Part shown: piece by piece, positions 17,688-28,161 of the stretch
Position numbering within the stretch: position 1 is the stretch's first letter
Layout: every line of letters starts with the position of its first letter
The notes under the pieces: generated by a model
What the model was told of the DNA's origin: nothing
What the model saw: only the letters and a program-made list of their open reading frames with translations
Database searches by the model: none
Origin: an uncultured Alsobacter sp.
GTDB lineage: Bacteria > Pseudomonadota > Alphaproteobacteria > Rhizobiales > Beijerinckiaceae
Length of the DNA stretch: 60,685 nucleotides
Assembly: GCF_945952055.1 (NCBI RefSeq)
Contig: NZ_CAMFHB010000039.1
Span: 1-60,685, forward strand
Direction: 5' to 3'
Made by a program: the position numbers and the translations under genes

Positions 17688-19274
17688 ATGCGCATGATGT
17701 CGGGTTGGACGAAGGCGGTCGCACTCGGGTGCACGACGGCCCTGGCGACGCTGTTGGCATCCGCGGCATCGGCCCAGACGCTCCGGTGGTCGGCCCCCAC
17801 CGACATCGCCACGCTCGACCCGTACGCGCACACGGAGAGCTTCACCACGAGCATGCTGCACCACGTGTTCGATCCGCTGGTGCGCCGCAGCCGGAAGCTC
17901 GAGCTCGAGCCCGCGCTGGCCACGAGCTGGAAGCTGACCGCGCCGGACACCTGGCGCTTCGAACTGCGCAAGGGTGTGAAGTTCCACAACGGCAACGCCT
18001 TCACGGCCGACGACGTGGTGGCCTCGATCACCCGCCTGCTCGATCCCGGCGCACGCGCCCGCGGCAACCTCTCCACGGTGGAATCCGCCACGAAGGTCGA
18101 CGACTTCACGGTCGACATCAAGACGAAGGGGCCCTACCCGCTCCTCCTGAACGACCTTGCCGGCATCTACATCATGGACAAGGAGTGGATGGAGCAAACC
18201 GGCTCGCTCAAGCCCGGCAACATCGCCACGGGCGTGACGACGGCGGCCTCCACCAACGCGATCGGCACCGGGCCGTTCAAGGTCGAATCCTACAAGCCGG
18301 ACATCGGCACCAATCTCGTGGTCAATCCGGACTGGTGGGACAAGCCCGAGCACAACCTGAAGCGCATCGAGTTCAAGCCGGTGAAGTCGGACGCGACCCG
18401 CGTGGCCGCGCTGCTGTCGGGCGAACTCGACATGATCGCGCCGGCGCCCCTGCAGGACCTCGCGCGCATCGGCTCGGCCTCGGGTTTCAAGGTGATCGAG
18501 GAGCCCTCGCTGCGCCTGATCTTCCTGGGGCTGAACCACCGGCCCGAGCTCAAGGCCACGCCGGGTCAGAAGAACCCGATGCTGGACGTGAAGGTTCGCC
18601 AGGCGATGTGGCACGCCATCGATCTCGACACGATCCAGAAGCGCGTCATGCGCGGCAAGTCGCGCAACACCGCCACGCTGGTGGCGCCGCCGGTGCCCGG
18701 CTTCTCGGCGGAGAACGACAAGCTCGTCGCCTACGACCCCGAACTGTCGAAGAAGCTGCTCACCGAGGCGGGCTTCCCCAACGGCTTCAAGACGAACTTC
18801 AACTGCTCCAACGACCGCTACATCAACGACGAGCAGATCTGCGTCGCCATCGCCGCCATGTGGAGCAAGGTGGGCATCCAGGCCGACCTGAAGACGGAGT
18901 CCCGCGCCACCTATTTCCCGCGCATGGATAAGGGCGAGTTCGACGTCTACATCATCGGCTGGGCGACGCTGCCGCCGATGGACGGCTTCAGCGTGCTGTC
19001 GGCGCTCCTGACCGAGCCGAAGGACGCCTTCGGCGGGTCGAACCCGATGGGCTACGTCAATGCCCAGATCGAGAAGCTGACGCGCGACAGCGCGGTCGAG
19101 CTCGACGAACCCAAGCGCCGGGCGATGCTCGCCGAGGCGATGAAGATCGCCAAGGACACGGTCGCCTACATCCCGCTGCACACCCAGCCGGTGGCGTGGG
19201 CGGTGCGCTCCGGCGTCGAGGTTCCGCAGTTCCCGGACGAGTACGTCCGCCTGTGGTTCGCGCAGGTGAAGTGA
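17688..19274 (+). CDS. Family 5 solute-binding protein (second importer)
   Basis: 528-residue periplasmic binding protein. A signal peptide ends near residue 29 (ASAASA then QTLRW). SBP_bac_5 landmarks include PALATSWKLTAPDTW, VKFHNGNAFTADDVV and GTGPFKVESY. The ATG at 17688 follows GGGGAG; an upstream in-frame start at 17673 would spoil the signal peptide. It is first of four transporter genes (binding protein, DppB, DppC, fused ATPase) and is followed by a strong hairpin at 19285-19319. The sequence just upstream has TAGACAAT-TAGTCAAT direct half-sites (17649-17664) that might be regulatory. Confidence 0.92.
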   Translation: MRMMSGWTKAVALGCTTALATLLASAASAQTLRWSAPTDIATLDPYAHTESFTTSMLHHVFDPLVRRSRKLELEPALATSWKLTAPDTWRFELRKGVKFHNGNAFTADDVVASITRLLDPGARARGNLSTVESATKVDDFTVDIKTKGPYPLLLNDLAGIYIMDKEWMEQTGSLKPGNIATGVTTAASTNAIGTGPFKVESYKPDIGTNLVVNPDWWDKPEHNLKRIEFKPVKSDATRVAALLSGELDMIAPAPLQDLARIGSASGFKVIEEPSLRLIFLGLNHRPELKATPGQKNPMLDVKVRQAMWHAIDLDTIQKRVMRGKSRNTATLVAPPVPGFSAENDKLVAYDPELSKKLLTEAGFPNGFKTNFNCSNDRYINDEQICVAIAAMWSKVGIQADLKTESRATYFPRMDKGEFDVYIIGWATLPPMDGFSVLSALLTEPKDAFGGSNPMGYVNAQIEKLTRDSAVELDEPKRRAMLAEAMKIAKDTVAYIPLHTQPVAWAVRSGVEVPQFPDEYVRLWFAQVK

Positions 19275-19284
19275 TGAAAGACGC

Positions 19285-19319
19285 CTGCCCCCGCGCCGGA
19301 TCGCTCGGCCCGGGGGCAG
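19285..19319 (+). terminator. Intercistronic hairpin after the binding-protein gene
   Basis: CTGCCCCCG (19285-19293) pairs perfectly with CGGGGGCAG (19311-19319) around a 17-base loop, 10 bases after the binding-protein stop and 13 before the permease ATG. No U-run follows. Such hairpins often give a higher message level for the binding protein than for the membrane subunits. Confidence 0.55.
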
Positions 19320-19332
19320 CGGCCATCGTCCC

Positions 19333-20304
19333 ATGATCCGCGTCGTTCTCGAACGGCTGGCGCAGGCCGTGCTCGTCCTGCTCGCCGTCTCGGCCGTCTC
19401 CTTCGCCATGTTCCGCTACGTCGGCGATCCGGTCGCCGCCATGTCGCGCGAGGGCGCCTCCCTGCAGGAGAAGGCCGAGCTGCGCCAATCGCTCGGCCTC
19501 GACCGCCCCGTGCTCGTGCAGTATGGCGCGTTCCTGCAGCGCACCCTCAAGGGCGACTGGGGCATCAGCTACCGCAACCAGCAGCCCGTGACGAAGCTTC
19601 TGGCCGACCGCCTTCCGGCGACGCTCGAACTCGTCCTCATGGCGACGCTGCTGTCACTCTCGCTCGGAATCCCGCTCGGCGTCGTCTGCGCCCTGCGGCC
19701 CGACGGGATCGTCGCGCGGCTGATCCAGGCCGTGTCGCTGATCGGGATCTCGACGCCCACCTTCGTCACCGGGATCGTGCTCATCCTGGTCTTCGCCGTG
19801 ACGCTCGGCTGGCTGCCCTCCTTCGGCCGTGGTCCCACCGTCGACCTCGGCTGGTGGACGACGGGCCTGCTGACGCTCGGCGGGCTGAAGGCGCTGGTGC
19901 TGCCGGCCATCACGCTCGCGCTCTACCAGCTCACCCTGATCATGCGGCTGGTCCGCTCCGAACTGATCGACGTGCTGTCGACCGACTACATCCGCTTCGC
20001 CAAGGCGCGCGGGCTGCCGTCGCGCTACATCCACTACCGCCTGGCCCTGCGCAACGCGCTGATGCCGGTCATCACCGTCACGGGCCTGCAGGTCGGGTCG
20101 CTCATCGCCTTCGCGATCGTGACGGAGACGGTGTTCCAGTGGCCGGGGATGGGCCTGCTCTTCATCCAGGCAGTCAGCTTCGCGGACGTGCCCGTGATGG
20201 CCGCCTACCTGCTGTTCGTGGGGCTGATCTTCGTCATCATCAACAGCGTCGTCGACCTGCTCTATGCCGTGGTCGACCCGCGCCTGCGCGTGAGGGCGGG
20301 ATGA
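19333..20304 (+). CDS. Dpp/Opp-type ABC permease (DppB-like, second importer)
   Basis: 323-residue permease. The N-terminal helix AVLVLLAVSAVSFAMFRYVG is followed by the RQSLGLDRPVLVQYGAFL DppB signature. Membrane segments lie near 96-118, 134-156, 190-212, 247-270 and 285-308. The EAA loop is STDYIRFAKARGLPSRYIHY. ATG at 19333. Its stop overlaps the next permease start by ATGA. Confidence 0.92.
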   Translation: MIRVVLERLAQAVLVLLAVSAVSFAMFRYVGDPVAAMSREGASLQEKAELRQSLGLDRPVLVQYGAFLQRTLKGDWGISYRNQQPVTKLLADRLPATLELVLMATLLSLSLGIPLGVVCALRPDGIVARLIQAVSLIGISTPTFVTGIVLILVFAVTLGWLPSFGRGPTVDLGWWTTGLLTLGGLKALVLPAITLALYQLTLIMRLVRSELIDVLSTDYIRFAKARGLPSRYIHYRLALRNALMPVITVTGLQVGSLIAFAIVTETVFQWPGMGLLFIQAVSFADVPVMAAYLLFVGLIFVIINSVVDLLYAVVDPRLRVRAG

Positions 20305-21185
20305 AGCGCCCCGGACGCATGCCCGTCTCCGTCGCCCTGGCCTGCCTCGCGGCACTGGTCATCATCGGCGTCGCGGCCTTCGCGCCGCTGCTGGCGCCCT
20401 ACGACCCGACCAACCTCAAGAGCTTCAACCTGATCGACGCCGAGCTGCCGCCGCGGTTTTCAGCAGACGGCGACCCACGGTTCATCCTCGGCACGGACAA
20501 CCAGGGCCGCGACCTGTTCTCGACCATGCTCTACGGCGCGCGGGTCTCCATCGCCATCGGGGGCGGCGCCGTGCTGGTGGCCTCGACCATCGGCGTCCTG
20601 CTGGGCCTGCTCGCCGGCTATCTCGGCGGCTGGGTCGACGCCCTCATCATGCGCGTCGGTGACGTGATCCTGAGCCTGCCGACGATCCTGCTCGCCCTGC
20701 TCGTCGCGGGCATCGCGCGGGTGCTCTTCCCCGCGGCAAGCGGCGCGGAGTGGGCGCCCGTCATCCTCATCGCGGCGATCGCCATTCACGAGTGGGTGCA
20801 GTATGCCCGCACCGTGCGAGCCGCGACGATGGTGGAGAGCGAGCGCGACTATGTCCGCGCCGTCAAGGTGATCGGCCTGCCGGCCCACCGCATCATGCTG
20901 CGCCACATCCTGCCGAACGTGATGGGGCCGGTGCTCGTCATCGCCACCATCAACCTGGCGGCCGCCGTGCTCACCGAGGCGACGCTGTCCTTCCTCGGCG
21001 TGGGGATGCCGCCCACCTACCCCTCGCTGGGCACGCTGATCCGGATCGGCAACGAGTTCGTGTTCTCCGGCATCTGGTGGATCGCGCTGTTCCCGGCCCT
21101 GCTGCTCGTGGTGCTGGTGCTCGCCGTAAACGTGGTGGGCGATTGGCTGCGCGACCGCTTCAATCCGAAGCTGCGGGGCCGGTGA
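20301..21185 (+). CDS. Dpp/Opp-type ABC permease (DppC-like, second importer)
   Basis: 294-residue permease. Signature FILGTDNQGRDLFSTMLYGA near residues 58-77; the EAA loop SERDYVRAVKVIGLPAHRIM and ATLSFLGVGMPPTYPSLG are both typical of DppC. ATG at 20301 within the ATGA overlap with DppB. The stop overlaps the ATPase ATG as TGATG. Upstream in-frame sequence lies within the DppB gene and is not used. Confidence 0.92.
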   Translation: MKRPGRMPVSVALACLAALVIIGVAAFAPLLAPYDPTNLKSFNLIDAELPPRFSADGDPRFILGTDNQGRDLFSTMLYGARVSIAIGGGAVLVASTIGVLLGLLAGYLGGWVDALIMRVGDVILSLPTILLALLVAGIARVLFPAASGAEWAPVILIAAIAIHEWVQYARTVRAATMVESERDYVRAVKVIGLPAHRIMLRHILPNVMGPVLVIATINLAAAVLTEATLSFLGVGMPPTYPSLGTLIRIGNEFVFSGIWWIALFPALLLVVLVLAVNVVGDWLRDRFNPKLRGR

Positions 21186-22918
21186 TGGGCGACGCCGCTC
21201 CCGTTCTCGCCATCCGCGACCTGCGCATCGAGTACCCGCTCGCCGACGGCGGCGCCTTCGTCGCGGTCGAGGGCGCCTCGCTGGCCATCCAGCCAGGCGA
21301 GATCCACGCGCTGGTGGGCGAGTCCGGCGCGGGAAAGACCACCATCGGCAACGCGGTGCTGGGCCTCATCGAGAAGCCGGGCCGGATCGCGGCCGGATCG
21401 ATCCTCATCGACGGCAAGCCCTTCGTGTCGGGCGATCCGAATGGCGAGGTCCGGCTCGGCAGGGACATCGGGGCGGTGTTCCAGGATCCGATGACGAGCC
21501 TCAACCCGCTGTTCACGGTGGAAAGCCAGCTCGTCGAGACCATCCTGGCCCACAGGCCCATGGGCCGCCGCGCGGCGCGCGACAGGGCGCTGGAGCTGCT
21601 GCGGTCGGTCGGCATCCCCGAGCCGGAGCGCCGCCTCGGCGCCTACCCGCACCAGCTCTCGGGCGGCCAGCGCCAGCGCGTCGTCATCGCCGCGGCGCTC
21701 GCCTGCCAGCCGCGCCTGCTGGTCGCCGACGAGCCGACGACGGCGCTCGACGTCTCCATCCAGGCCCAGATCCTCGATCTGCTGCGAGACCTCGCCGACA
21801 CGCAGGGCATCGGCATCCTGCTGGTCACCCACAACATGGGCGTCGTGGCGCAGATCGCCGACCGCGTCACGATCATGCACCGCGGCGCCATCGTGGAGAG
21901 CGGGCCCACCGCGCAGGTCCTGCGCCAGCCCCAGGCCGACTATGCCCGGGCGCTCATCGCGGCCGTGCCGCGCATCGACGTGCGCCTGGACCGCTTTCCG
22001 ATGCTGGACGGCGTGAACCACCAGAAGGCGGCACGGGCCCGCGGGGCATTCCGCGGCAAGCTCCCGGGCACCGTCGGGGAGAGCGCACCGGCGGGAGAGC
22101 CCGGCGCGCCGTTGCTGGAGGTCCGCAACCTGACCGTCGACTACCAGGCGGCGGGCTGGCTGCCGGGGGTCGCGCGCAAGGGCTTCCGGGCCGTGGACGA
22201 CGTGAGCTTCTCGATCATGCCCGGCGAGGTCTTCGGGCTGGTGGGCGAGTCGGGTTGCGGCAAGACGACGATCGCCAACGTGGTGGCGGGCCTGCGCCGC
22301 CCCACCGGCGGAACGGTGCGGTTCCGGGGCGCGGCCATCGCTGGCGAGGGCTCGGCCGGCTGGACCGTGCGGTCGCGCCGGGCGATCCAGATGATCTTCC
22401 AGGATCCCTACTCGTCGCTCAACGCGCGCATGCGCGTGGGCTCGATCCTGTCGGAGCCGATCCTCTTCTACCGGCTCGCCGCCACGCGCGACGAGGCCCG
22501 GCGTGACGTGGAGACGCTGATCGAGGCCGTGGGCATGGATGCCGATGCGGCCGGGCGCTTCCCCCACGCCTTCTCGGGAGGCCAGCGGCAGCGCCTGTCG
22601 ATCGCCCGGGCGCTCGGTGCCCGTCCCACCCTGATCGTCTGCGACGAGCCGACCTCCTCGCTCGACGTGTCGATCCAGGCCCAGATCCTGAACCTGCTGA
22701 AGGACCTGCGGGACGCGACCGGCCTCACCCTGCTCCTGATCAGCCACGACCTCGCGGTCGTGCGCCAGATGTGCGACCGCGTGGCCGTGATGAAGAGCGG
22801 CAAGCTCGTGGAGACCGCGGCTGCCGAGACGCTCTTCACCGCGCCGGAGCATCCCTACACGCGCGACCTGCTCGCGCTGGTGCCCACGCTCGACCACGTC
22901 CGCGGCGAGCCGCGCTGA
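21185..22918 (+). CDS. Fused double ABC ATPase (DppD-DppF type)
   Basis: 577-residue protein with two complete ATPase domains in one chain. Domain 1 (about 5-265) has Walker [11 protein letters not shown], signature [15 protein letters not shown] and Walker [13 protein letters not shown]. Domain 2 (about 305-575) has [25 protein letters not shown] and [12 protein letters not shown]. It supplies both ATP sites for the 19333-21185 permeases, whereas the first and third importers in this window use two separate ATPase genes. The ATG at 21185 overlaps the permease stop by one base. Confidence 0.93.
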   Translation: MGDAAPVLAIRDLRIEYPLADGGAFVAVEGASLAIQPGEIHALVGESGAGKTTIGNAVLGLIEKPGRIAAGSILIDGKPFVSGDPNGEVRLGRDIGAVFQDPMTSLNPLFTVESQLVETILAHRPMGRRAARDRALELLRSVGIPEPERRLGAYPHQLSGGQRQRVVIAAALACQPRLLVADEPTTALDVSIQAQILDLLRDLADTQGIGILLVTHNMGVVAQIADRVTIMHRGAIVESGPTAQVLRQPQADYARALIAAVPRIDVRLDRFPMLDGVNHQKAARARGAFRGKLPGTVGESAPAGEPGAPLLEVRNLTVDYQAAGWLPGVARKGFRAVDDVSFSIMPGEVFGLVGESGCGKTTIANVVAGLRRPTGGTVRFRGAAIAGEGSAGWTVRSRRAIQMIFQDPYSSLNARMRVGSILSEPILFYRLAATRDEARRDVETLIEAVGMDADAAGRFPHAFSGGQRQRLSIARALGARPTLIVCDEPTSSLDVSIQAQILNLLKDLRDATGLTLLLISHDLAVVRQMCDRVAVMKSGKLVETAAAETLFTAPEHPYTRDLLALVPTLDHVRGEPR

Positions 22919-22952
22919 CCCCTTTGCAATGACCATCGACAGGAGACGCCCC

Positions 22953-24410
22953 ATGGCCGACATCCTCATCGTCAACGCCATCGTCGTGACGCTCGACGAA
23001 GAGCGTCGCGTGATCGAGGACGGCGCCATCGCCATCAGCGCGGACCGGATCACCGCCATCGGCACCACCGCGGAGGTCACGGCCGCCCACAAGGCGCCGA
23101 CCGTGATCGACGCCAAGGGCAAGCTGGCCATGCCGGGCCTCATCGACGGCCATGCCCATGCCGGGCACGGCCTCATCAAGACGCTCGGCGGCGGGCGAAG
23201 CGACATCTGGTACAAGGCCTGCGAGATCGCCTACACGGTCGCATCCACGCCCGCATTCTGGCGCGCCGAGGCGCGGCTGGCCGCGCTGGAACGCCTGCGC
23301 TTCGGCGTCACCACCGGTGTCTCGCTGCTGGGCGGCGGCGACACGATCCTGCGCACCGACGAGCCGATCTACGGCGATGCCCACGCGGAGGGCGTGCGCG
23401 AGGTGGGCACGCGCTCGGTGGTCGCCGTCGGCACGACGCGCCCACCCTTCCCCCGCACCTATGCCCGCATCGAGAACGGCGAGGCGAACGAGCGGCCGGT
23501 GAGCTTCGACGAGCAGTTCGAGACCTGCCGGACGCTGGTGAAGCGCTGGCACGGCAGCCATAGCGGCCGGCTCAACATCGCCATGATCACACCCACGCTC
23601 CGCGACGAGCACACCAAGGGGCTCTCGGCCTCCGACATGGCCGACGCCCGCGCCCAGGCCCAGAAGGTCGCGGCCTTCGCCCGCGAGGCGGGCCTGGTGT
23701 TCACCCAGGACGGCCACACCCGCGGCAGCGTCGCCTATGCGAACGCGCTCGGCATCCTCGGCCCCAATGCGCTGCTGTCCCACTCCACGGCGCTGACCGA
23801 CGAGGAGATCCGGATCGTCGCCGACACCGGCACCCACATCGCCCACAATCCCAGCGCCGTCGCGTCCATCCTGGCGCGCTGCCCCGTGACCGAACTGCTC
23901 GAGGCCGGCGCCAACGTGTGCCTGGGCTCCGACGCGACCGCGCCGGACCGCTCCGGCGACATGTTCCGGCACATGCAGCAGTGCATGCACTACCACCGGA
24001 CCTTCCACCACGATCCGTCGTGGCTGCCGCCCGGCCGCGTGCTCGAGATGTGCACCATCGACGGGGCCCGCGCGCTCGGCATGGAGAAGGACATCGGTTC
24101 GCTGGAGGTCGGCAAGAAGGCCGACGTGGTGCTGCTCGACATGCGCCGGCCGCACATCTACCCGCTGAACATGCCCGTCTTCCGCCTCGTCTACTTCGCC
24201 AACGGCAACGACGTGGACATCGTGATCGTCGACGGCCGCATCGCGCTCCAGGGGCGCAAGGCGATGTTCGTGGACGAGGACGAGGTGCTCGACGACGCCC
24301 AGCGCGAGACCGAGGCGTTCCTCGATCGCGTGGGCATGCGCAGCGCGCTGGAGACGCCGGACACCTTCTGGCGGCACGTGCGCGCGACCGACCAGATCGA
24401 GGGCCACTGA
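22953..24410 (+). CDS. Amidohydrolase (cytosine deaminase/chlorohydrolase-like metal-dependent hydrolase)
   Basis: 485-residue cytosolic TIM-barrel hydrolase of the TRZ/ATZ-type amidohydrolase group. Metal ligands appear as His67 and His69 (GLIDGHAHAGH), a histidine in FTQDGHTRGS, the SHSTALTDEEI histidine and the aspartate in LGSDATAPDRSGD. Relatives deaminate or dechlorinate N-heterocycles or remove amides. ATG at 22953 follows AGGAGACG; an upstream ATG at 22929 is possible but has a poorer site. It is the last gene of the plus block, 34 bp after the importer ATPase, so the importer probably delivers its substrate. Confidence 0.87.
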   Translation: MADILIVNAIVVTLDEERRVIEDGAIAISADRITAIGTTAEVTAAHKAPTVIDAKGKLAMPGLIDGHAHAGHGLIKTLGGGRSDIWYKACEIAYTVASTPAFWRAEARLAALERLRFGVTTGVSLLGGGDTILRTDEPIYGDAHAEGVREVGTRSVVAVGTTRPPFPRTYARIENGEANERPVSFDEQFETCRTLVKRWHGSHSGRLNIAMITPTLRDEHTKGLSASDMADARAQAQKVAAFAREAGLVFTQDGHTRGSVAYANALGILGPNALLSHSTALTDEEIRIVADTGTHIAHNPSAVASILARCPVTELLEAGANVCLGSDATAPDRSGDMFRHMQQCMHYHRTFHHDPSWLPPGRVLEMCTIDGARALGMEKDIGSLEVGKKADVVLLDMRRPHIYPLNMPVFRLVYFANGNDVDIVIVDGRIALQGRKAMFVDEDEVLDDAQRETEAFLDRVGMRSALETPDTFWRHVRATDQIEGH

Positions 24411-24424
24411 GGCCGCAGCGCCCT

Positions 24425-24449
24425 GCCGGCCGGCGTTTCACCGGCCGGC
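24425..24449. terminator. Bidirectional terminator-like hairpin between convergent genes
   Basis: GCCGGCCGG (24425-24433) and CCGGCCGGC (24441-24449) form a perfect 9-bp stem with a 7-base loop CGTTTCA. It lies between the convergent amidohydrolase and MFS genes and overlaps the MFS stop codon. Confidence 0.6.
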
Positions 24450-25601
24450 GTGGCGCGCTCCGACGAAGGCCGCGGCGATCAGGCTCAGGGCCAGGATCGA
24501 GGTCATGGTCGCGATGCCGTAGAGCGACGCGAGGGCGCCGGACACGAACGGAGCCACGAGCTGCAGGGCATTGGCCGAGATCGAGGCCATTGAAATGGCC
24601 TCGTTGACCCTGCGGGGCGGCGCCGTCTCGTAGACCATCGCCATCGACACGGGCTGGCCGAGCCCCGTCGCCGCACCGACGCACACCGAGACGGCCGCCA
24701 GCAGCGACCAGTCTTGGAGCAGCGGCGTGATGGCGTAGGCGGCGGCGGACACGACGAGGGCTGTGCTGACCAGAAGGCGCCGGCTGACGGCGGACTGGAT
24801 GAGCGAGATGGTCCCGCGGGAGGCGATCTGGCCGACGGCCTGGGCGGCGAACAGTCCGCTGATCACGGCCCCGCTCATCCCCAGCTTGGATCCATGCATG
24901 GCCAGGACGATGGGATAGAGGCCCAGACCGGCCTGGAACACCGCGTAGATGAGCGCCCAGCCCCGCAACCGGGCGTCGGCGAGGAGGCCCAGGCGGCCTC
25001 CCGGAGCCACCGGTTCCGAGGCGTGCGAAACGGTCGGCACGTAGAAATGCCGGCCGACGAGCAGGACGACCATGCCCAGCAGCGGCGTCGTGCTCAAGGC
25101 CAGGAACGCCGCCCGCGGGCCCGAGTGATCATAGGCGTAGCCGATCACCAGCGGCGAGACGAACTGCATCACGGAATAGGCCATGGCCAGGAGCCCGAGG
25201 GTCCGCACGCGGGTGTTGCGGTCCCCCGCCCCGCCGACCGCCTTGATCGAGGCCACGTGGCAGAGCATGGCCCCTGCCCCGGCGAGCGCCGACGTCAACG
25301 CCAGAGACACCAGGCCGGGCTGCACCACGCTGACGAGGCCCGCCAGGATCGCGAGTGCCGTCGCGATCTTCATCGGCTTCAGCGCGCCGACCCGGTCCAT
25401 CCAGCGCCCGTAGGGCACGGTGGTCACCAGCGGAACGATCATCAGCAGCGCCGAGAGGACCCCGACCGTGAAGTCGCTGGCCCCGAACCCCAGCGCGACC
25501 ACGGGCACGGCGAAGCGGCTCGCGGAGAGGACGCTGTTGGACGTGACCGCGACGAAGATCGTCGTCGCGAGACGCCGCCCGTCGATCCGATCCCCGTCCA
25601 T
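24438..25601 (-). CDS. MFS transporter
   Basis: 387-residue major facilitator protein with about 12 hydrophobic helices. The loop between helices 2 and 3 carries PYGRWMDRVGALKPMK, the family A-motif region. A central loop near residues 185-210 (SHASEPVAPGG) splits the two halves. The ATG at 25601 has GCGGGG four bases upstream; an alternative ATG at 25625 adds eight residues but has its GAGGGG directly abutting the codon. It converges on the amidohydrolase gene. Substrate and direction are unknown. Confidence 0.85.
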   Translation of the reverse strand: MDGDRIDGRRLATTIFVAVTSNSVLSASRFAVPVVALGFGASDFTVGVLSALLMIVPLVTTVPYGRWMDRVGALKPMKIATALAILAGLVSVVQPGLVSLALTSALAGAGAMLCHVASIKAVGGAGDRNTRVRTLGLLAMAYSVMQFVSPLVIGYAYDHSGPRAAFLALSTTPLLGMVVLLVGRHFYVPTVSHASEPVAPGGRLGLLADARLRGWALIYAVFQAGLGLYPIVLAMHGSKLGMSGAVISGLFAAQAVGQIASRGTISLIQSAVSRRLLVSTALVVSAAAYAITPLLQDWSLLAAVSVCVGAATGLGQPVSMAMVYETAPPRRVNEAISMASISANALQLVAPFVSGALASLYGIATMTSILALSLIAAAFVGARHAGR

Positions 25602-26018
25602 CGCACCCCGCCAGCCGACAGGCATCCCCTCATGGGGCGCCGGTCCGTTTCGATCTCCTGCGATCTAGACAGTCTCGGGCGGGATGCACCAGTGCCCGTG
25701 ACGCGCACCGGACCTGTCGGGCCGCGCGATGCGGCCGCCAGGCCGCAAATCGCCGAATACAGAGGATTTAAAGAATAAGCTGGAACGCACTTTTAAGAAG
25801 ATGCTCTCAGAAATCGTCTCTCGAATACAGAGACCCCAGCGTTGTGGCGAAATTGAAATTCGTCAAAAACGCAGTAATCATTCGACTTACAATCGTGTCG
25901 CATTCGAAAACAAAGGGCCGGTGTCCTGGCGAACTGCACGGTGTGCCGTGCAGGTGGCGCCGCGCTTGGCCCTCGTCCGCTGCCCCTCGCTGACCTGAGC
26001 CGAAATCCGGAGTTGACC
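25602..26018. other. 417-bp intergenic region with AT-rich core
   Basis: The stretch from about 25755 to 25915 is far more AT-rich than the rest of the window. It contains an 11-base direct repeat CGAATACAGAG (25754-25764 and 25822-25832) and a weak promoter-like pair TTGAAA (25853-25858) and TAATCA (25875-25880) facing the chemoreceptor gene. A short open frame across it does not look coding. No tRNA or small RNA is recognisable. Confidence 0.5.
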
Positions 26019-28136
26019 ATGCGTTTCACCGTTCGTGCCAAGATGGGCGTCGCCTTCGCGGCGATCATCGGCCTCTCCGCGGCCGGCCTCGGCGTCGGAT
26101 ACGTCAAGATGTCGGGCCTGAACGACAGCCTGGATTTCGCCGTCCACAGCGTCGCCAAGCGCATGGAACATGCCGGCGAGCTGCGCACGGAACTGCTCGA
26201 GGATCTCAGGGCCGAGAAGAACCTGCTCATCGCTCCCACCGAGAGCGACATGCAGAATTACTATGCGAGCCTCAAGCAGAAGCGCGAACTCTTCCTCAAG
26301 GCGCGTGAATCCCTCGCCGGCCTGACGACGGGCGAGGACGGCAAGGCCGTGATCGCCGACATCAAGACGCTGTACCAGCGCCACGGCGAGATCCAGGACA
26401 GGATCTACCAGCTGGCGCGCTTGAACTCGGGCCGGCGGACCGAAGCCCTCGTGACGGGTGACGGCAAGGTGGCCCTGGAGGCCGTGAGCCATGCCAGCGC
26501 CACGGCCGCGGGCGCCCTGACCGGGCCCAAGGCCCCGGTGGCCGAAGCGGTCACCGCGCTGGTCGACGGCGCCCAGGAGGCCATGATCGACCTGCAGAGC
26601 ATTTCCGGTGCCGCCACCAGCGCCCAGCTCGAAGAGCGGCTCAAGCTCGCGACCGAGGAGGTCGGACGGCTCAGGCAGGCCCGCGAGGCCCTCGTCGCGA
26701 CCGCGCAGCGCAACGACGCCACCGCCGACGTGGCCCCCACGCTGAAGACCGTGGACGCCTGGACGGCGATCGCGGAGCGCGCGCTGGCCATCGCCGGCGA
26801 GGGCGGCACCGTGAAGGCGACCGAGCTCTCCAACGGCGAGGGGCGGACCCTCGTGAACGAACTCTCGGCGCGCATGGAGCGCTACATGGCCCTGCTCGAC
26901 GGGGTGATGAACCAGACGGGCGAGGAAGCGGCCGCGCAGTTCCGCTTCGCGCAGATCGTGCTGGCCTCGGCGCTAGGCATCATCCTCCTCGTCAGCATCG
27001 GCATGGCGATCTGGCTGGCGATGACGGTCAACAAGGGAATTTCCCAGTCCATGACGCTGGCGCAGGCGATCGCCGACGGCGACCTCACCGCGCGCGCAAA
27101 GGCCCGGGCCAACGACGAGTTCGGGGATCTCGCGGGCGCGCTGGACACCATGGCGGAGCGGCTGCGCTCCGTGGTGGGGGACGTGGCGACCGCCGTTCGC
27201 AACGTCTCCGCGGGCAGCCAGGAACTGGCCTCCAGCGCCGAGCAGCTGTCGCAGGGCGCCACGGAGCAGGCCTCGTCCACCGAGGAAGCCTCCGCCTCGA
27301 TGGAGGAGATGGCCGCCAACGTGAAGCAGAACGCCGACAATGCCAGCCAGACCGAGAAGATCGCCCACCAGTCCGCCAAGGACGCGGAAGCGAGCGGCGT
27401 CGCGGTGTCCTCGGCCGTCGACGCGATCCAGACGATCGCCGAGAAGATCATGATCGTGCAGGAGATCGCCCGGCAGACGGATCTCCTCGCCCTGAACGCC
27501 GCGGTCGAGGCCGCCCGTGCCGGCGAGCATGGCAAGGGCTTCGCCGTCGTGGCCTCCGAGGTCCGCAAGCTCGCCGAGCGCAGCCAGGCGGCCGCCGCCG
27601 AGATCGGCACGCTGTCGTCGAACACCGTCAAGGCGGCCCGCGACGCCGGCAGCATGCTGACCAAGCTGGTGCCCGACATCCGCCGCACGGCCGACCTCGT
27701 CGGCGAGATCACCGCGGCCTGCCGCGAGCAGGACATCGGCGCGGCGCAGATCAACACGGCCCTGCAGCAGCTCGACAAGGTGACCCAGCAGAACGCCGCC
27801 GCCTCCGAGGAAGTGTCCGCGACGTCGGAGGAGCTGTCGGCGCAGGCCGAGCAGCTGCGCGACGCGATCGCCTTCTTCCGGATGGACGAGACGGAGCAGG
27901 ACGCGCCCGGCCAGGCCAAGGCCGCCACCCCGGTCCACGCGATGCGCCAGCGCATCCAGTCCTCGGGTCTGCAGGCACCGGCCGCCAAGGCCGACCGCAA
28001 GCCGAAGACGTCGCGCCAGGCCGCGCCCGCCCCCCAGCGGGACGCCGCCCAGGTGCGCGCCGTGGCCAATGGCGGCTTCGCCTATGACCTCGGCGCCGCC
28101 CAGGACGCCGAGGACGCGGAGTTCAAACGCTTCTGA
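26019..28136 (+). CDS. Methyl-accepting chemotaxis protein
   Basis: 705-residue chemoreceptor. A membrane helix at about 9-30 is followed by an approximately 275-residue periplasmic region rich in helices, without a recognised cache fold, so probably a helical-bundle sensor. The second membrane helix is near 310-335 ([20 protein letters not shown]). A HAMP domain follows, then the cytoplasmic signalling domain with the conserved hairpin tip [20 protein letters not shown] near residues 485-505. There is no C-terminal NWETF-type pentapeptide; the tail is acidic ([10 protein letters not shown]). ATG at 26019 with GGAG six bases upstream. No che genes are nearby; it may sense a compound handled by the neighbouring transport clusters. 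Confidence 0.93.
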   Translation: MRFTVRAKMGVAFAAIIGLSAAGLGVGYVKMSGLNDSLDFAVHSVAKRMEHAGELRTELLEDLRAEKNLLIAPTESDMQNYYASLKQKRELFLKARESLAGLTTGEDGKAVIADIKTLYQRHGEIQDRIYQLARLNSGRRTEALVTGDGKVALEAVSHASATAAGALTGPKAPVAEAVTALVDGAQEAMIDLQSISGAATSAQLEERLKLATEEVGRLRQAREALVATAQRNDATADVAPTLKTVDAWTAIAERALAIAGEGGTVKATELSNGEGRTLVNELSARMERYMALLDGVMNQTGEEAAAQFRFAQIVLASALGIILLVSIGMAIWLAMTVNKGISQSMTLAQAIADGDLTARAKARANDEFGDLAGALDTMAERLRSVVGDVATAVRNVSAGSQELASSAEQLSQGATEQASSTEEASASMEEMAANVKQNADNASQTEKIAHQSAKDAEASGVAVSSAVDAIQTIAEKIMIVQEIARQTDLLALNAAVEAARAGEHGKGFAVVASEVRKLAERSQAAAAEIGTLSSNTVKAARDAGSMLTKLVPDIRRTADLVGEITAACREQDIGAAQINTALQQLDKVTQQNAAASEEVSATSEELSAQAEQLRDAIAFFRMDETEQDAPGQAKAATPVHAMRQRIQSSGLQAPAAKADRKPKTSRQAAPAPQRDAAQVRAVANGGFAYDLGAAQDAEDAEFKRF

Positions 28137-28161
28137 TCCGCGCCATCCGGGGCAGCATGCC

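Noticed and set aside
25729-25998. An 89-codon frame in the AT-rich gap before the chemoreceptor
   Set aside because: No ribosome binding site, no recognisable motif, and codon use unlike the neighbours; the region is better read as promoter.
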